From Arthrobacter sp. PGP41 (GTDB taxonomy: Bacteria > Actinomycetota > Actinomycetes > Actinomycetales > Micrococcaceae), in NCBI RefSeq assembly GCF_002953935.1, contig NZ_CP026514.1, positions 2,046,001 through 2,110,000 on the forward strand: a stretch of DNA of 64,000 nucleotides, in the 5' to 3' direction. Numbering within the stretch: the stretch's first letter is position 1; every line of letters begins with the position of its first letter. Shown piece by piece: positions 26,487 through 34,648 of the stretch. Below the pieces are notes generated by a model. That model saw only the letters and a program-made list of their open reading frames with translations, was not told the origin of the DNA and did not search any database. The position numbers were made by a program, and so were the translations under genes.

Positions 26487-28046
26487 CTAGGACGCGGCCT
26501 TGCCCGTCTTCGCGGTCAGGACGTAGCGGGACAGCGGGTCCTGGACGTAGGAGAGGACGTTGGTGCGGATCGCGTCGGTTGCCTGTTCGTTCACGAGCCA
26601 GGCGTTGACCGCCTTGTCCTGCAGGATCTGGCCGGCCTCGGCATACAGCTTGTAGCGCTTGTTCGTGTCAACCGTTGTGGCGGCGTCGGCGATGATCCGG
26701 TCGTACTCCGGGTCGCAGAAGTGGCTGAGGTTGTAGGTGCCTTTGCAGGTGTAGTCGGCAGTGAGGAACCCGATTGGGTCGGCGATGTCGATCAGCCGGT
26801 TCCGCTGGCTAAGCAGCATGTCGTAGTTCCCGGCCAGGACGTCCGGTTCCGCCGACGCGTATTCCTTGGACTGGATGGTGACGGGGATGCCGATCTTCTT
26901 GAGGTTTTCCTGCACGACGGCGGCAACGTCGGCGAATTCGGCGCGCTCCACGATGGCGATGATTTCCAAGGGGCGGTCAGCAGTGTAGCCGGCGCTGGCG
27001 AGCAGCCTGCGGGCTTCCTCAAGGTTCTGCTGCTGCTTTTCGTGCTTTTCACCCGCCCAGGGCTCGGAGGGCGCGAACGGTCCGGTGGCGGGCAGGGCGG
27101 CGCCTTCGTAGACGCTGGCAGCGAGGGCGTCGAGGTCAAGGGCTTCCCGGACCGCCTTGCGGACATCAACGTTGTCGAGCGGCGCGCGGCTGTTGTTCAT
27201 GTAGAGCGTGGCAGTGCGGGGGGAATCGGCACCCAGCACGGTAACGCCGTCGTCCGCCTTCAAAGCCGCGAGGCTGGCGACGGGGATGGACAGGGAGATG
27301 TCTGCTTCGCCGGTCTGCACCTGTGCGGCGCGGGTGGCGCCGTTCGTGATGAAGCGGATCTCGGCGCCGGCGAGCTGCACGTAGCCGCCCCAGTAGTCCT
27401 CGTTGCGGTCCAGGGTGAGGGACTGCTTTGCCTTCTCCGAGACGGGAGTGAACGGCCCGGTGCAGTGGCCGAACGGGTCCAGGCCCTCAGGCTTATAAGC
27501 TGCGGGCGCCAGGATGCCGGTGTTGACGCTGGCCAGCCGGTACGGAACCAGCGGGTTCTCTGTCGGTGTGCTGACCCGGACGGTCTGCGCGTCCACGGCG
27601 GTGACACTGCTGATCATGGTGCGGTTGAAGGCCCGGGCGGGGACCTTTGCGTCCAGGACGTGGTTGAGCGCCGCCACCACGGACTCGGCCGTAAGGGCGG
27701 TGCCGTCCTGGAATTTGACGCCCTGCCGAAGGCTGAAGTCCCACTCCAGCGGGGAGGCCTGCTTCCACTCAGCGGCCAGGAAGGGCACAACCTTGCCCTC
27801 GGCCTGGTCGTACCTGGTGAGGGTTTCGAGGCAGCCGGAGAGGGAAAGGATGTACGCGGCGTCGGATTCGACGGCCCAGTTGGCCACGGGCGCCCGGAAG
27901 TTGTCGACGACGATCCGCTGGCTGGAATCGGACGGGGCCGCGGGCTGGGAGGCCTGGGTTTGGGTGCCGCTGAAACCGCACCCGGTAAGGTACAGTGCAG
28001 CAGCCGCAACAGCCGCGAGGACGCGGGCACGGAGGAACGAACGCAC
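26487..28046 (-). CDS. ABC transporter substrate-binding lipoprotein, family 5
   Basis: The protein has 519 residues. The signal peptide ends in lipobox LTGC (Cys 23). The family 5 fold is shown by LETLTRYDQAEGKVVPFLAAEWKQ, REGVKFQDGT-like LRQGVKFQDGTALT and the C-terminal DPIGFLTADYTCKGTYN. Family 5 proteins bind peptides, nickel complexes, opines or metallophores. The start is GTG 28046. An IdeR/DtxR-like box lies 54 nt upstream, and the operon adjoins a zinc locus, so a metal chelate is a plausible ligand. A short peptide is the alternative. Confidence 0.92.
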   Translation of the reverse strand: MRSFLRARVLAAVAAAALYLTGCGFSGTQTQASQPAAPSDSSQRIVVDNFRAPVANWAVESDAAYILSLSGCLETLTRYDQAEGKVVPFLAAEWKQASPLEWDFSLRQGVKFQDGTALTAESVVAALNHVLDAKVPARAFNRTMISSVTAVDAQTVRVSTPTENPLVPYRLASVNTGILAPAAYKPEGLDPFGHCTGPFTPVSEKAKQSLTLDRNEDYWGGYVQLAGAEIRFITNGATRAAQVQTGEADISLSIPVASLAALKADDGVTVLGADSPRTATLYMNNSRAPLDNVDVRKAVREALDLDALAASVYEGAALPATGPFAPSEPWAGEKHEKQQQNLEEARRLLASAGYTADRPLEIIAIVERAEFADVAAVVQENLKKIGIPVTIQSKEYASAEPDVLAGNYDMLLSQRNRLIDIADPIGFLTADYTCKGTYNLSHFCDPEYDRIIADAATTVDTNKRYKLYAEAGQILQDKAVNAWLVNEQATDAIRTNVLSYVQDPLSRYVLTAKTGKAAS

Positions 28047-28099
28047 AAAAACCGCCTTGCAGGACTGCCTTTGGGGCAGGAACGAAAGAATGGGACTAC

Positions 28100-28118
28100 T
28101 TAGGGTAGCCTTCCCTTC
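28100..28118. promoter_or_regulatory. IdeR/DtxR-like iron box
   Basis: TTAGGGTAGCCTTCCCTTC matches 14 of 19 positions of the actinobacterial iron box TTAGGTTAGSCTAACCTAA. It lies 54 nt before the start of the substrate-binding protein, a normal operator distance. Confidence 0.5.
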
Positions 28119-28389
28119 CCGTAAAGCAGCAATTTGATGACAAGCGTGCTCAGCAAGGAGAAAAGGAGAATGGCGTGCCTCCTTCTGCGCGCCTCATCCT
28201 GGGGGGCGCCGGACTGGAACGGCCCGGCAATGCAGTTTGCCCACCAACTCCAGGAGGGTCTTCGATCACTGTTCTGTTGTGGTCGGCAGAGGCCACCATG
28301 CCGAAACAAGGGAAGTCATCCAGCCGGCGGATGGTGATGCCGCACAGGCAAAAGGGGCATGGCAAGAGCAAGACGGGTGCGGGGTTTCA

Positions 28390-28425
28390 TGACACTGATT
28401 CCCATCTTAATGGGAATCAGTGTCA
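28390..28425. repeat. 16-bp perfect inverted repeat (terminator or double operator)
   Basis: Arms 28390-28405 and 28410-28425 are perfectly complementary around a CTTA loop, and AATTTT follows on the plus side. It lies 33 bp beyond the end of the histidine-rich gene and could terminate that transcript. Each arm also matches 10 or 11 of 15 positions of a Zur-type box, so an operator role is possible. Confidence 0.7.
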
Positions 28426-28457
28426 ATTTTGCTGGGAGTGTGAACTAACGAGAGGCC

Positions 28458-28757
28458 TCAGTGTTCGTCATAGTGGTCGCCGTGTTCGGCGTGGCGGTGG
28501 CCGTCGTGGACGTAGTCCGTATGGTCCCCGTGCTGGACTGTTTCGTGCGTGCAGTCATCGCCGCCGTGGCGGTGGTCCTGGAGGGTGTGTTCGGCGGGAT
28601 CGTCGTGTTCGTCATAGTGGTCGTCGTGGGCCGCGTGGCGGTGGCCGTCGTGAAGATAGTCCACATGGTCCCCGTGCTGCACTGTTTGGTGGGTGCAGTC
28701 GCTTCCGCCGTGCGTATGCTCGGTGAGGGTGTGTTCTGCTTTGACTTCCTCGGTCAT
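28458..28757 (-). CDS. Histidine-rich metal-binding protein with tandem repeat
   Basis: The protein has 99 residues, 24 of them histidine. Two repeats of about 44 residues follow each other, each holding DCTHxTVQHGDH, then DYxHDGHRHA and HYDEH. The start ATG 28757 has AAAGGAG 5 nt upstream. Single-copy relatives of this type occur in actinobacteria and proteobacteria, often labelled as zinc transporter permease without good reason, because there is no membrane segment. A role as cytoplasmic zinc or nickel buffer or chaperone is inferred from composition and from the zinc-sensing repressor 22 bp upstream in the same operon. Confidence 0.88.
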   Translation of the reverse strand: MTEEVKAEHTLTEHTHGGSDCTHQTVQHGDHVDYLHDGHRHAAHDDHYDEHDDPAEHTLQDHRHGGDDCTHETVQHGDHTDYVHDGHRHAEHGDHYDEH

Positions 28758-28779
28758 GATGACTCCTTTGAAGCGGCAG

Positions 28780-29091
28780 TCAGTCGCTCTGGCTGCCGTG
28801 GTGTGGTTCCCGGCTGTGGGCGATGGTGTCACGAATGACGTGGGCCACATGGTCATCGGCCAGGGCATAGAGGGCTTCTCTGCCTGTCCTCGTGACGGTG
28901 ACGAGATTGTTTCCCCGCAGCGTTTTCAGGTGCTGGGAAACCAGCGGCTGGGAAAGGCGCGTCGCCTCCACCAGGGTGCTGACCGATGACGGCCGGTTCG
29001 AGAGGAGACAGAGAATGCGCAGGCGAGAGGGCGTGGAAAGCGCCTTGAACAACTCCGCTGTCCGGATCAGCGTCTGCTCATCAGTCATCAT
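28780..29091 (-). CDS. ArsR/SmtB family zinc-sensing repressor
   Basis: The protein has 103 residues with a winged helix-turn-helix (SSVSTLVEATRLSQPLVSQHLKTL). Near the C-terminus, DDHVAHVIRDTIAHSRE gives the spacing Asp-x-His-x10-His-x2-Glu, the same as the alpha-5 zinc site of cyanobacterial SmtB. No alpha-3N cysteine pair is seen. This predicts release from DNA when zinc is plentiful. Starts at 29091 and 29088 (consecutive ATGs) are possible. No Shine-Dalgarno is present, and a TATATT lies 9 nt upstream, so a leaderless transcript is likely. The operator at 29090-29113 overlaps the start. Confidence 0.92.
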   Translation of the reverse strand: MMTDEQTLIRTAELFKALSTPSRLRILCLLSNRPSSVSTLVEATRLSQPLVSQHLKTLRGNNLVTVTRTGREALYALADDHVAHVIRDTIAHSREPHHGSQSD

Positions 29092-29113
29092 CAATACATA
29101 AATATACGTTGAT
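29090..29113. promoter_or_regulatory. ArsR-type operator overlapping the repressor start
   Basis: The imperfect palindrome has ATCAATACAT and ATACGTTGAT as outer parts. This is the size and AT-rich type of operator bound by SmtB-like proteins. It contains the probable -10 box TATATT (minus strand), so the repressor should control its own operon. Confidence 0.65.
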
Positions 29114-29168
29114 ACGACGCGGGGATAAAGGCCTCCGCCCCCTCGCTACCGTGGCCTCAATTTGCAAA

Positions 29169-29183
29169 TGAGAACCATTCGCA
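29169..29183. promoter_or_regulatory. Zur-like box before the GTPase gene
   Basis: TGAGAACCATTCGCA matches 11 of 15 positions of the Fur-family palindrome TGATAATCATTATCA. It lies 16 nt before the GTPase start, and the downstream gene pair is of the kind under Zur control in mycobacteria and streptomycetes. Confidence 0.6.
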
Positions 29184-29198
29184 GATAGTCTTCCGGGC

Positions 29199-30326
29199 AT
29201 GTCTGTGACCCTTGTCAGTTCCCTGGATGTCTTCAGCCGCCAAGCGGCGTGCGCCGCATTGGCTGCCGAGTCCCCGGGTGCTCTTGTCGTTTTTCATGAC
29301 CTGCTCGAGGACGGGCTGGTGGTCCGACGCGTTTTTCAGGAGGGACGGCGGGTTGAGCACGGGGAAGCGACGCTGGAACACCCTTGCCTGAGCTGCACGG
29401 TCCGCCTCGACGTTGTACCCGCGGTGCGGCGGCTGCTGCCATCCGGTTCCCGCATTATTGTGGCGCTGCCTCCGGCAGCGGCATCGGAGACGGCTGTGCA
29501 TGCCCTGCTGCGGGGCTTGGGGGACGGGGTGACGATCGATTCAGTTGTGTTCGCTTGCGCGCCGGACGCGGTCGAGGACCAGATCTGGGACCACCACACC
29601 CTGTTCGAGTCCGGCTTCACGCCGGTACCGGCAGATGATCGGACGGCCGGTGAATTCCTGATACGGGAATTGTGCTTCGCTGACACGGTCCTGCTGGCGG
29701 ACCCCGTGCTGGTGCCGGTGGATCCGGCTGCACGTTTTCGAGGGGCCCAGCTAATCCGTGAATTGGCTCCGCATGCGGTGCTCACCGACAGCGTGGGCGA
29801 TGTCCGCACCGGCAGTCACGGTCTGGCCGACGCTACGGCACGGACCGTGCCCGGTGTGGTGTGGACAGCAGGGGAATCCTCGGGGCCGTTCACCACCGTT
29901 GTCCAGCGGATTGAACGTCCCCTGCACCCGGAGCGGTTCCGCCATGCCCTGGCGACCCTGGCCCAGGCCTGCTGCTGGCTCCGCGGAAGGCTGTGGGTGG
30001 CATCAGCGCCAGGCTGCAGGATCACCGTGCAGGGCATCGGTCCCCGGGTCTGGCTGGAAAACACAGGTCCCTGGCAGGCCGAACGGAAATCGCTGCCCTT
30101 TGTCTCCCAATTGACCGGTCAGGACATGGGCGAATGGCACCCTGAGTACGGAGACCGCGGCACGGTCCTGGCCTTCACCGGCGATGACATCGATGCCGCC
30201 GAGATCGCCGAGCTGCTTGGTGCCTGCGAACTGTCCGAGGCGGAGATGGTGGCCGCCGCTGACTCATTTCCCGACCCTTTTCACCTCAACGAAACAACCG
30301 ACACCTCACAAAGGAGCAACTCATGA
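29199..30326 (+). CDS. CobW/COG0523-like protein, probable MRF (ribosome hibernation factor recruiter)
   Basis: The protein has 375 residues. The COG0523 cysteine motif appears as [13 protein letters not shown] (about residues 65-77), followed by [15 protein letters not shown] and a C-terminal domain with [27 protein letters not shown]. No Walker A P-loop is visible at the N-terminus, which is also degenerate in mycobacterial MRF. That protein is encoded with zinc-independent ribosomal proteins, is repressed by Zur and brings the hibernation factor MPY to ribosomes during zinc starvation. Here it overlaps an L36 gene by 4 bp and has a Zur-like box upstream. The function is inferred from this context. 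Confidence 0.82.
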   Translation: MSVTLVSSLDVFSRQAACAALAAESPGALVVFHDLLEDGLVVRRVFQEGRRVEHGEATLEHPCLSCTVRLDVVPAVRRLLPSGSRIIVALPPAAASETAVHALLRGLGDGVTIDSVVFACAPDAVEDQIWDHHTLFESGFTPVPADDRTAGEFLIRELCFADTVLLADPVLVPVDPAARFRGAQLIRELAPHAVLTDSVGDVRTGSHGLADATARTVPGVVWTAGESSGPFTTVVQRIERPLHPERFRHALATLAQACCWLRGRLWVASAPGCRITVQGIGPRVWLENTGPWQAERKSLPFVSQLTGQDMGEWHPEYGDRGTVLAFTGDDIDAAEIAELLGACELSEAEMVAAADSFPDPFHLNETTDTSQRSNS

Positions 30327-30445
30327 AAGTACGGAACTCGCTGCGGGCCCTGAAGAAAATACCGGGCGCACAGATCGTCCGCCGCCGCGGGCGGACCTTC
30401 GTCATCAACAAGAAAAACCCCCGAATGAAAGCCCGCCAGGGCTAA
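30323..30445 (+). CDS. rpmJ: 50S ribosomal protein L36, zinc-independent (type B)
   Basis: The protein has 40 residues beginning [20 protein letters not shown] and ending [12 protein letters not shown]. The zinc-binding Cys/His set of standard L36 is absent, so this is the C-minus paralog that replaces the zinc form when zinc is scarce. The ATG overlaps the stop of the GTPase gene by 4 bp, and AAGGAG lies 7 nt upstream. Other zinc-independent paralogs (L28, L33, S14, S18) are not in the window. Confidence 0.95.
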   Translation: MKVRNSLRALKKIPGAQIVRRRGRTFVINKKNPRMKARQG

Positions 30446-30707
30446 TCCTGGCGCGTGCTCACGAAGGGCAGAGGCTGCTGACAGAGTGTGGCCCTGTACC
30501 TGGTGCCTGTTCCGGCACTGAGGCAGCGCCTTACATCCCCGCAGGCCTTAGTCGCCGGCAGCCATGGGCGTTGCCGTCATGGTCAGCACGAATGCTGCTG
30601 ACCGGCGCGGTTGGTCCGGGCCGGGGACTGCCCTTCGACGCCGCCGGCCGGAGTGCTGCAGCTTCTTCCCTGCCACTTGCCTGGGGGAGGGGCTCACACG
30701 CCACCAG

Positions 30708-31006
30708 GGCGGGCGGGCAGCAGCTTTCGCCTTTCCATGCGTCCCGGCCCTCCTTGGGTGCTGCCGCGGCAATGATGAGCGCAGCCACCGGACCAGCCCA
30801 GCGTGCTGTTCAGGACCAGCCCGAGCAGCAGGACCCCTGATAGGTAGGTGCACAACGGGGTCTGGCGCGAATCGGCAACAGCTGACCGGCAGCCCAGCTC
30901 CCGGCCCGCCCGGCGCTGCGCCAGCGACAGGAACGGTATCACCGCCAGGCTCGCGGCCGCAAGGACAATGCCCACAGCAGAGTGCTCCGCTTCGGCGGCA
31001 ATACAT
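30708..31006 (-). pseudogene. Decayed cation diffusion facilitator gene (C-terminal part)
   Basis: Minus-strand translation gives AEAEHSAVGIVLAAASLAVIP, then AQRRAGRELGCRSAVADSRQT and CTYLSGVLLLGLVLNSTLGWS. It then switches frame to VAALIIAAAAPKEGRDAWKGE followed by SCCPP. The second and third membrane segments and the linker are those of CDF cation exporters. About 11 nt seem to be missing between GWS and VAA, where intact relatives would have W-A-D-P. The N-terminal half is absent. This is a dead zinc or cobalt exporter next to the zinc-starvation genes. Confidence 0.72.
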
Positions 31007-31080
31007 CAAGCACTGTATTCAAAAAGCGCTGTATCGTTTGGTGCGGGGCCACCGCCTGTTAAGAATGAGGAGTCAGCACC

Positions 31081-31200
31081 TTGCCTAAGAGCAAAGTCCG
31101 CAAGAAAGCCAAAGTGAAGATCAGCCTGGAACGCCAGGGGTCTTCTGCAAAGACCAGCTCCTGCGCGGACAGCTGCTGCCCGCCCCCGCCCAAGGCCTAG
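31081..31200 (+). CDS. Small basic protein with cysteine-proline-rich tail
   Basis: A 39-residue frame starts with TTG at 31081, with GAGGAG 8 nt upstream. It has a basic N-terminus (PKSKVRKKAKVKISLERQG) and ends SSCADSCCPPPPKA. Three cysteines in a short tail next to a zinc locus suggest a metal-binding peptide, but I do not recognise a family. The plus-strand sequence before it has repeated GCACTGTAT/GCGCTGTAT elements at about 31010-31035 of unknown role. Confidence 0.5.
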   Translation: MPKSKVRKKAKVKISLERQGSSAKTSSCADSCCPPPPKA

Positions 31201-31335
31201 GAAGGACGCGCTCCTGCGCCTCACAGTAGCGCGTCCAACCGGAATCGCCTACGGTACGCTGTCCGTTTTTCTGCTGCTTCAGAATCTTCCCGGTAGGCAG
31301 GATGCAGGCGTTGACCTGCGGTGTGCTTTTTAGGC

Positions 31336-32775
31336 TTAGGCGAAGGCTTTGAGCCTTTCGGCGTCTTTTTTATTTGTGCCCAGCGGAATGCTGCGGTGGG
31401 TCACAGCCCTGGCGAGGCCGCTGTCGTGAGTGACGAGGACCAGCGCGCAGTCCTGGCGTTCCACTTGTTCCATGAGGCAGGTCATGGTTTCACACTGGGT
31501 GATGAGGTCAAGGCGTGAGGTGGGTTCGTCGGCGAAGACCAGGGCCGGTTCCAAAAGCATTGCGCGGATAATGGCCAGGCGTTGGAGTTCCCCGCCGGAG
31601 ACCTGCCCGGGTGCGCGGGTCAGCAGCGCCGGTGCAAGGCGCAATGAGGCCATGAGTTCTTCCAGGCGTTCCGGGTCCAGGCGGTGGCGTCGGATCAGGT
31701 CGCCAAAGGAATTTTTGAGGGACACCCTGGCTGGGAAGGCCAGGGCGGGGTCCTGGTATAGCTTTTGCAGCCGGCCGCCTTGCAGTACGTCGGAGTGCTG
31801 GATCTTTCCGGCATCCGGGGGCAGCAGGCGTAGCAGCACGTTGCCCAACGTTGTTTTGCCGCTGCCGCTCGGTCCGCTCAGCGATACTCTTTCCCGTGCG
31901 TGGACGCTCACGTCCAGTCCGGAGAAGAGCTGCTGTTTTCCGAAGGCTTTTGACAGCCCATCGCCGCGGATAAGAGCCGGACTTGTTGATCCCTCGGGTG
32001 CTGGTGCTGCGACCCAGGAGTGGCGCCAGTTGGAGGGTTCAGCCGCGAGCAGCCGCCGGGTGTAGGGGTGGGAAGGATCATTGAGGACTTCCCGGGCCGG
32101 TCCCTGTTCTATGACGAGGGCGTTCTGCATGACCAGGACATCCCCGCCAAGTTTGCGGGCGAGTTCCAGATCGTGGGTAATGGTCAGCAGGATCCCGCCG
32201 CCGCTGACGTGCCGCTGTAGCAGCGCCGCCAGCTCATTCCGCGCACCCTCGTCCAGCCCTTTGGAGGGCTCATCCGCTATCAGGAGTTGAGCCCCGCCGA
32301 TGGTGGCGGCAGCGAAGGCCACCCGCTGGGCCATCCCGCCGGAGAGTGTGTGCGGGAAGGCGCTGGCCGCTCGGGCCAGGCCCAAAGCGCCCAGCAGTTT
32401 TCCGGCGGCGGCGCGGCCGCTTCTTTTATCTGTCCTGAAACCGGTGGCCGCTTCGGCGACCTGTTCTCCGGCCCGCATTGTCGGGTCAAGTGCGAGCATG
32501 GGTTCCTGTGGCAGCAGGGACATGACCGGGCCCCAGAGCCTGCGCCTGTTCCTGGGGTCGGCCAGGTCGTAGGTGTGGCCGTCCAGGGTGAGGTTTCCCC
32601 GTGCTGCGAGGTTTGGCGGGAGCGTACCCATGATCGCGTGGGCGAGCAGCGATTTACCCGAGCCGCTCTCACCCACGATTGTGACGGGGTGCCCCGGCAC
32701 AAAGTCCAGGTCGGCGGCTTCCACCAGCGTCGTTTGGCCGTGGGTTACCACGAGGTTTTTCAGGCGAAGTGTCAC
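31336..32775 (-). CDS. ABC transporter ATP-binding protein, fused double ATPase
   Basis: The protein has 479 residues with two ATPase domains. The first has VGESGSGKS, LSGGMAQR and LLIADEPSKGLD, and the second SGPSGSGKTT, VSGGELQR and LVFADEPTSRLD. The first Walker B is followed by SKG in place of TSA, and the linker between domains is short. The start is GTG 32775 with GGAG upstream. It closes the second Dpp/Nik-type operon and overlaps the permease by 4 bp. It is shorter than and diverged from the ATPase at 23039-24700, so the two systems are not recent duplicates. Confidence 0.92.
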   Translation of the reverse strand: MTLRLKNLVVTHGQTTLVEAADLDFVPGHPVTIVGESGSGKSLLAHAIMGTLPPNLAARGNLTLDGHTYDLADPRNRRRLWGPVMSLLPQEPMLALDPTMRAGEQVAEAATGFRTDKRSGRAAAGKLLGALGLARAASAFPHTLSGGMAQRVAFAAATIGGAQLLIADEPSKGLDEGARNELAALLQRHVSGGGILLTITHDLELARKLGGDVLVMQNALVIEQGPAREVLNDPSHPYTRRLLAAEPSNWRHSWVAAPAPEGSTSPALIRGDGLSKAFGKQQLFSGLDVSVHARERVSLSGPSGSGKTTLGNVLLRLLPPDAGKIQHSDVLQGGRLQKLYQDPALAFPARVSLKNSFGDLIRRHRLDPERLEELMASLRLAPALLTRAPGQVSGGELQRLAIIRAMLLEPALVFADEPTSRLDLITQCETMTCLMEQVERQDCALVLVTHDSGLARAVTHRSIPLGTNKKDAERLKAFA

Positions 32776-33644
32776 GGGCGGGACTCCTTGTTTCGCAGGC
32801 CCAGGAGCCCGGTGAGGATGGTGACGAGGACCAGGACGGGTGCGAGGGACATCCAGGGCGCCTCATGGTAGTAGGGGAAGGCTTCGGTGACCATCTGCCC
32901 CAGTTCCGGTGTGGGTGGCCGGACGCCGACACCAACAAAGCCGAGGGTGGACAGGGCCAGGATTGAGGAGCCGAGCCCGAATGTTGCCATGGTGGCCAGC
33001 AGGGGCCGCAGTTCGGGCCAGAGGTGCCGGCGCACGATGTGCACGGATCCGAGTTTGAGTAGCCCGGCTGCCTCGACGGCAGGACCGGCAAGTAACAGTC
33101 CGCTGCGCGAGCGGATCATCCGGAAGTATTCCACCCATTGGGCAAGGGCGAGCCCAACATACAGTGACCACAGTTCACCGTTGGCAAGCGCTGAGAAGAT
33201 CAGGACCACCAGGAGCGCCGGAAGTGCGATGAAAGCTTCGGAGAGCCCGTGGAGGATAGTGTCTGTCCATCCTCCCCGCCAAGCGGCGGTGATGCCCGCG
33301 AGTGTTCCGAGCAGCAGCGCGGTTCCGACGCACAGCAGGGCCATCAGCAGGGACAGCTGGGTGGCGTGGGCCAGTCGGGCGATGACGCTGCGGCCCAGGT
33401 GGTCCCTGCCCAGGGGTTCTTGGAGGCTGGGAGCCTCCAAGAACCGGGACAGGTCCTGGGCTGCGTGATCGGGCCAGGCCAACGGGCCGGCCAGTGCAAA
33501 GAGCACCAGCGCGGCCAGCAGCACCGCCGAGGCGCGCTGTGCCCAGGTCAGGGACGGAAACCAGCCCCTCGGAGCAGGTGTCAGCACCTCTTGCCGCTCC
33601 TGATTCCTGTCCGTGCTGAACTGGTTGGCGATGGGGGCTGTCAC
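32772..33644 (-). CDS. ABC transporter permease (DppC type)
   Basis: The protein has 290 residues. It contains the DppC/NikC motif EPLGRDHLGRSVIARLAHAT and an EAA loop AAGLLKLGSVHIVRRHLWPE. About six helices are predicted. The start is GTG 33644 with GGAGGTGGTCCT upstream, and the gene overlaps the upstream permease by 4 bp. Confidence 0.92.
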   Translation of the reverse strand: MTAPIANQFSTDRNQERQEVLTPAPRGWFPSLTWAQRASAVLLAALVLFALAGPLAWPDHAAQDLSRFLEAPSLQEPLGRDHLGRSVIARLAHATQLSLLMALLCVGTALLLGTLAGITAAWRGGWTDTILHGLSEAFIALPALLVVLIFSALANGELWSLYVGLALAQWVEYFRMIRSRSGLLLAGPAVEAAGLLKLGSVHIVRRHLWPELRPLLATMATFGLGSSILALSTLGFVGVGVRPPTPELGQMVTEAFPYYHEAPWMSLAPVLVLVTILTGLLGLRNKESRP

Positions 33645-34630
33645 AGGACCACCTCCCGGCGGCGGGGACGGGGGTCGATGGCGGCAGAGCCCAGGTCAAC
33701 GGCCGTGTTCAGTACAACGACGAGGAGGGCCAACGCCACGGCGGTGGCCTGGATCATGGGAATGTCCCGCCAAAAAATGGCGTGCACGAGCGCGTGTCCC
33801 AGGCCCGGCCAGGCAAAGAGGCTTTCAACAATGACGACCCCTTCGATGAGGATCAGCACCTGGACACCGACGTAGGCGATCAGAGTCACTCCCGTATTGC
33901 GCAGGATGTGCCGGAAGAAGACCACACGTCCGCTGAGGCCTTTGGTCTGGGCGAAGTGGACGTATCCGGATTCTCTTACCTGAACGACGGTGTCGCGGGT
34001 GACCCGGGCAAAGAGCCCGGAAAGCCCCACCGCAAGGGTCACAGCCGGAAGCACGATGTTGGTCGCTTCGCCGTGGCCCGCAGCCGGCAGCACCCCGAGG
34101 TGGACGGAGAAGAGCAGGATCAGGACCAGCCCGAGGAGGAACGGGGGCAGTGCGCGTGCGCCGGTGACCCAGAGGTTGGTGATCCGGTCCAAGGCTCCGC
34201 CGGGTCTGCCGGCGGCCAGGGCTCCGGCAGTTGCGCCTGTCACGAAGGCGATGGCCAGGGCCACTACGGCGAGCTGGATGCTGCTGGAAAGATAGAACGC
34301 CAGCTCGCCCGCGACATCTCCTCCCGTTACCAGGGAGGTGCCGAGGTTGAAGGTGAATAGGTCTGTCAGCCAGTCGAAGAGCTGCTGCCAGAGTGGCCGG
34401 TCCAGTCCCAGTTCAGCGCGGACGCTGTCCGCCGAGACTGCGGTGACCTGGTCGTAACCGTAGCGGCCAGCGGCGATGCGGAAAGCGATGTCTCCAGGCA
34501 GGTTCTGCACAATGACGAAGCACGCGGTGGAGACCATCAGTACAACGGCGACCGCTTGTACTGTGCGCCGGCGAAGGATGCGGGCGGCAGGGCCGGAAGG
34601 AATACGCAGCCCCGCGGTGGGTGGTTCCAT
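33641..34630 (-). CDS. ABC transporter permease (DppB type)
   Basis: The protein has 329 residues and about six helices after a short cytoplasmic N-terminus. STACFVIVQNLPGDIAFRIAAG and ELGLDRPLWQQLFDWLTDLFT are DppB-type elements. The EAA loop is QTKGLSGRVVFFRHILRN. The gene lies 18 bp after the solute-binding protein gene. Confidence 0.92.
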   Translation of the reverse strand: MEPPTAGLRIPSGPAARILRRRTVQAVAVVLMVSTACFVIVQNLPGDIAFRIAAGRYGYDQVTAVSADSVRAELGLDRPLWQQLFDWLTDLFTFNLGTSLVTGGDVAGELAFYLSSSIQLAVVALAIAFVTGATAGALAAGRPGGALDRITNLWVTGARALPPFLLGLVLILLFSVHLGVLPAAGHGEATNIVLPAVTLAVGLSGLFARVTRDTVVQVRESGYVHFAQTKGLSGRVVFFRHILRNTGVTLIAYVGVQVLILIEGVVIVESLFAWPGLGHALVHAIFWRDIPMIQATAVALALLVVVLNTAVDLGSAAIDPRPRRREVVL

Positions 34631-34648
34631 GGACGTTTTCCCCCGTCT

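Larger units (their letters stand above)
28047..28457. other. Control region between importer operon and zinc locus
   Basis: This 411-bp gap holds an IdeR-like box (28100-28118) and a long inverted repeat (28390-28425). A minus frame at 28150-28371 contains LLPCPFCLCGITIRRLDDFP, which resembles a zinc-ribbon start, but it lacks a ribosome binding site and degrades into low complexity. I do not call it a gene. Confidence 0.5.

Noticed and set aside
25578..28103. An 841-codon plus-strand frame
   Set aside because: It is antisense to the permease and binding-protein genes, and composition reflects their codons.
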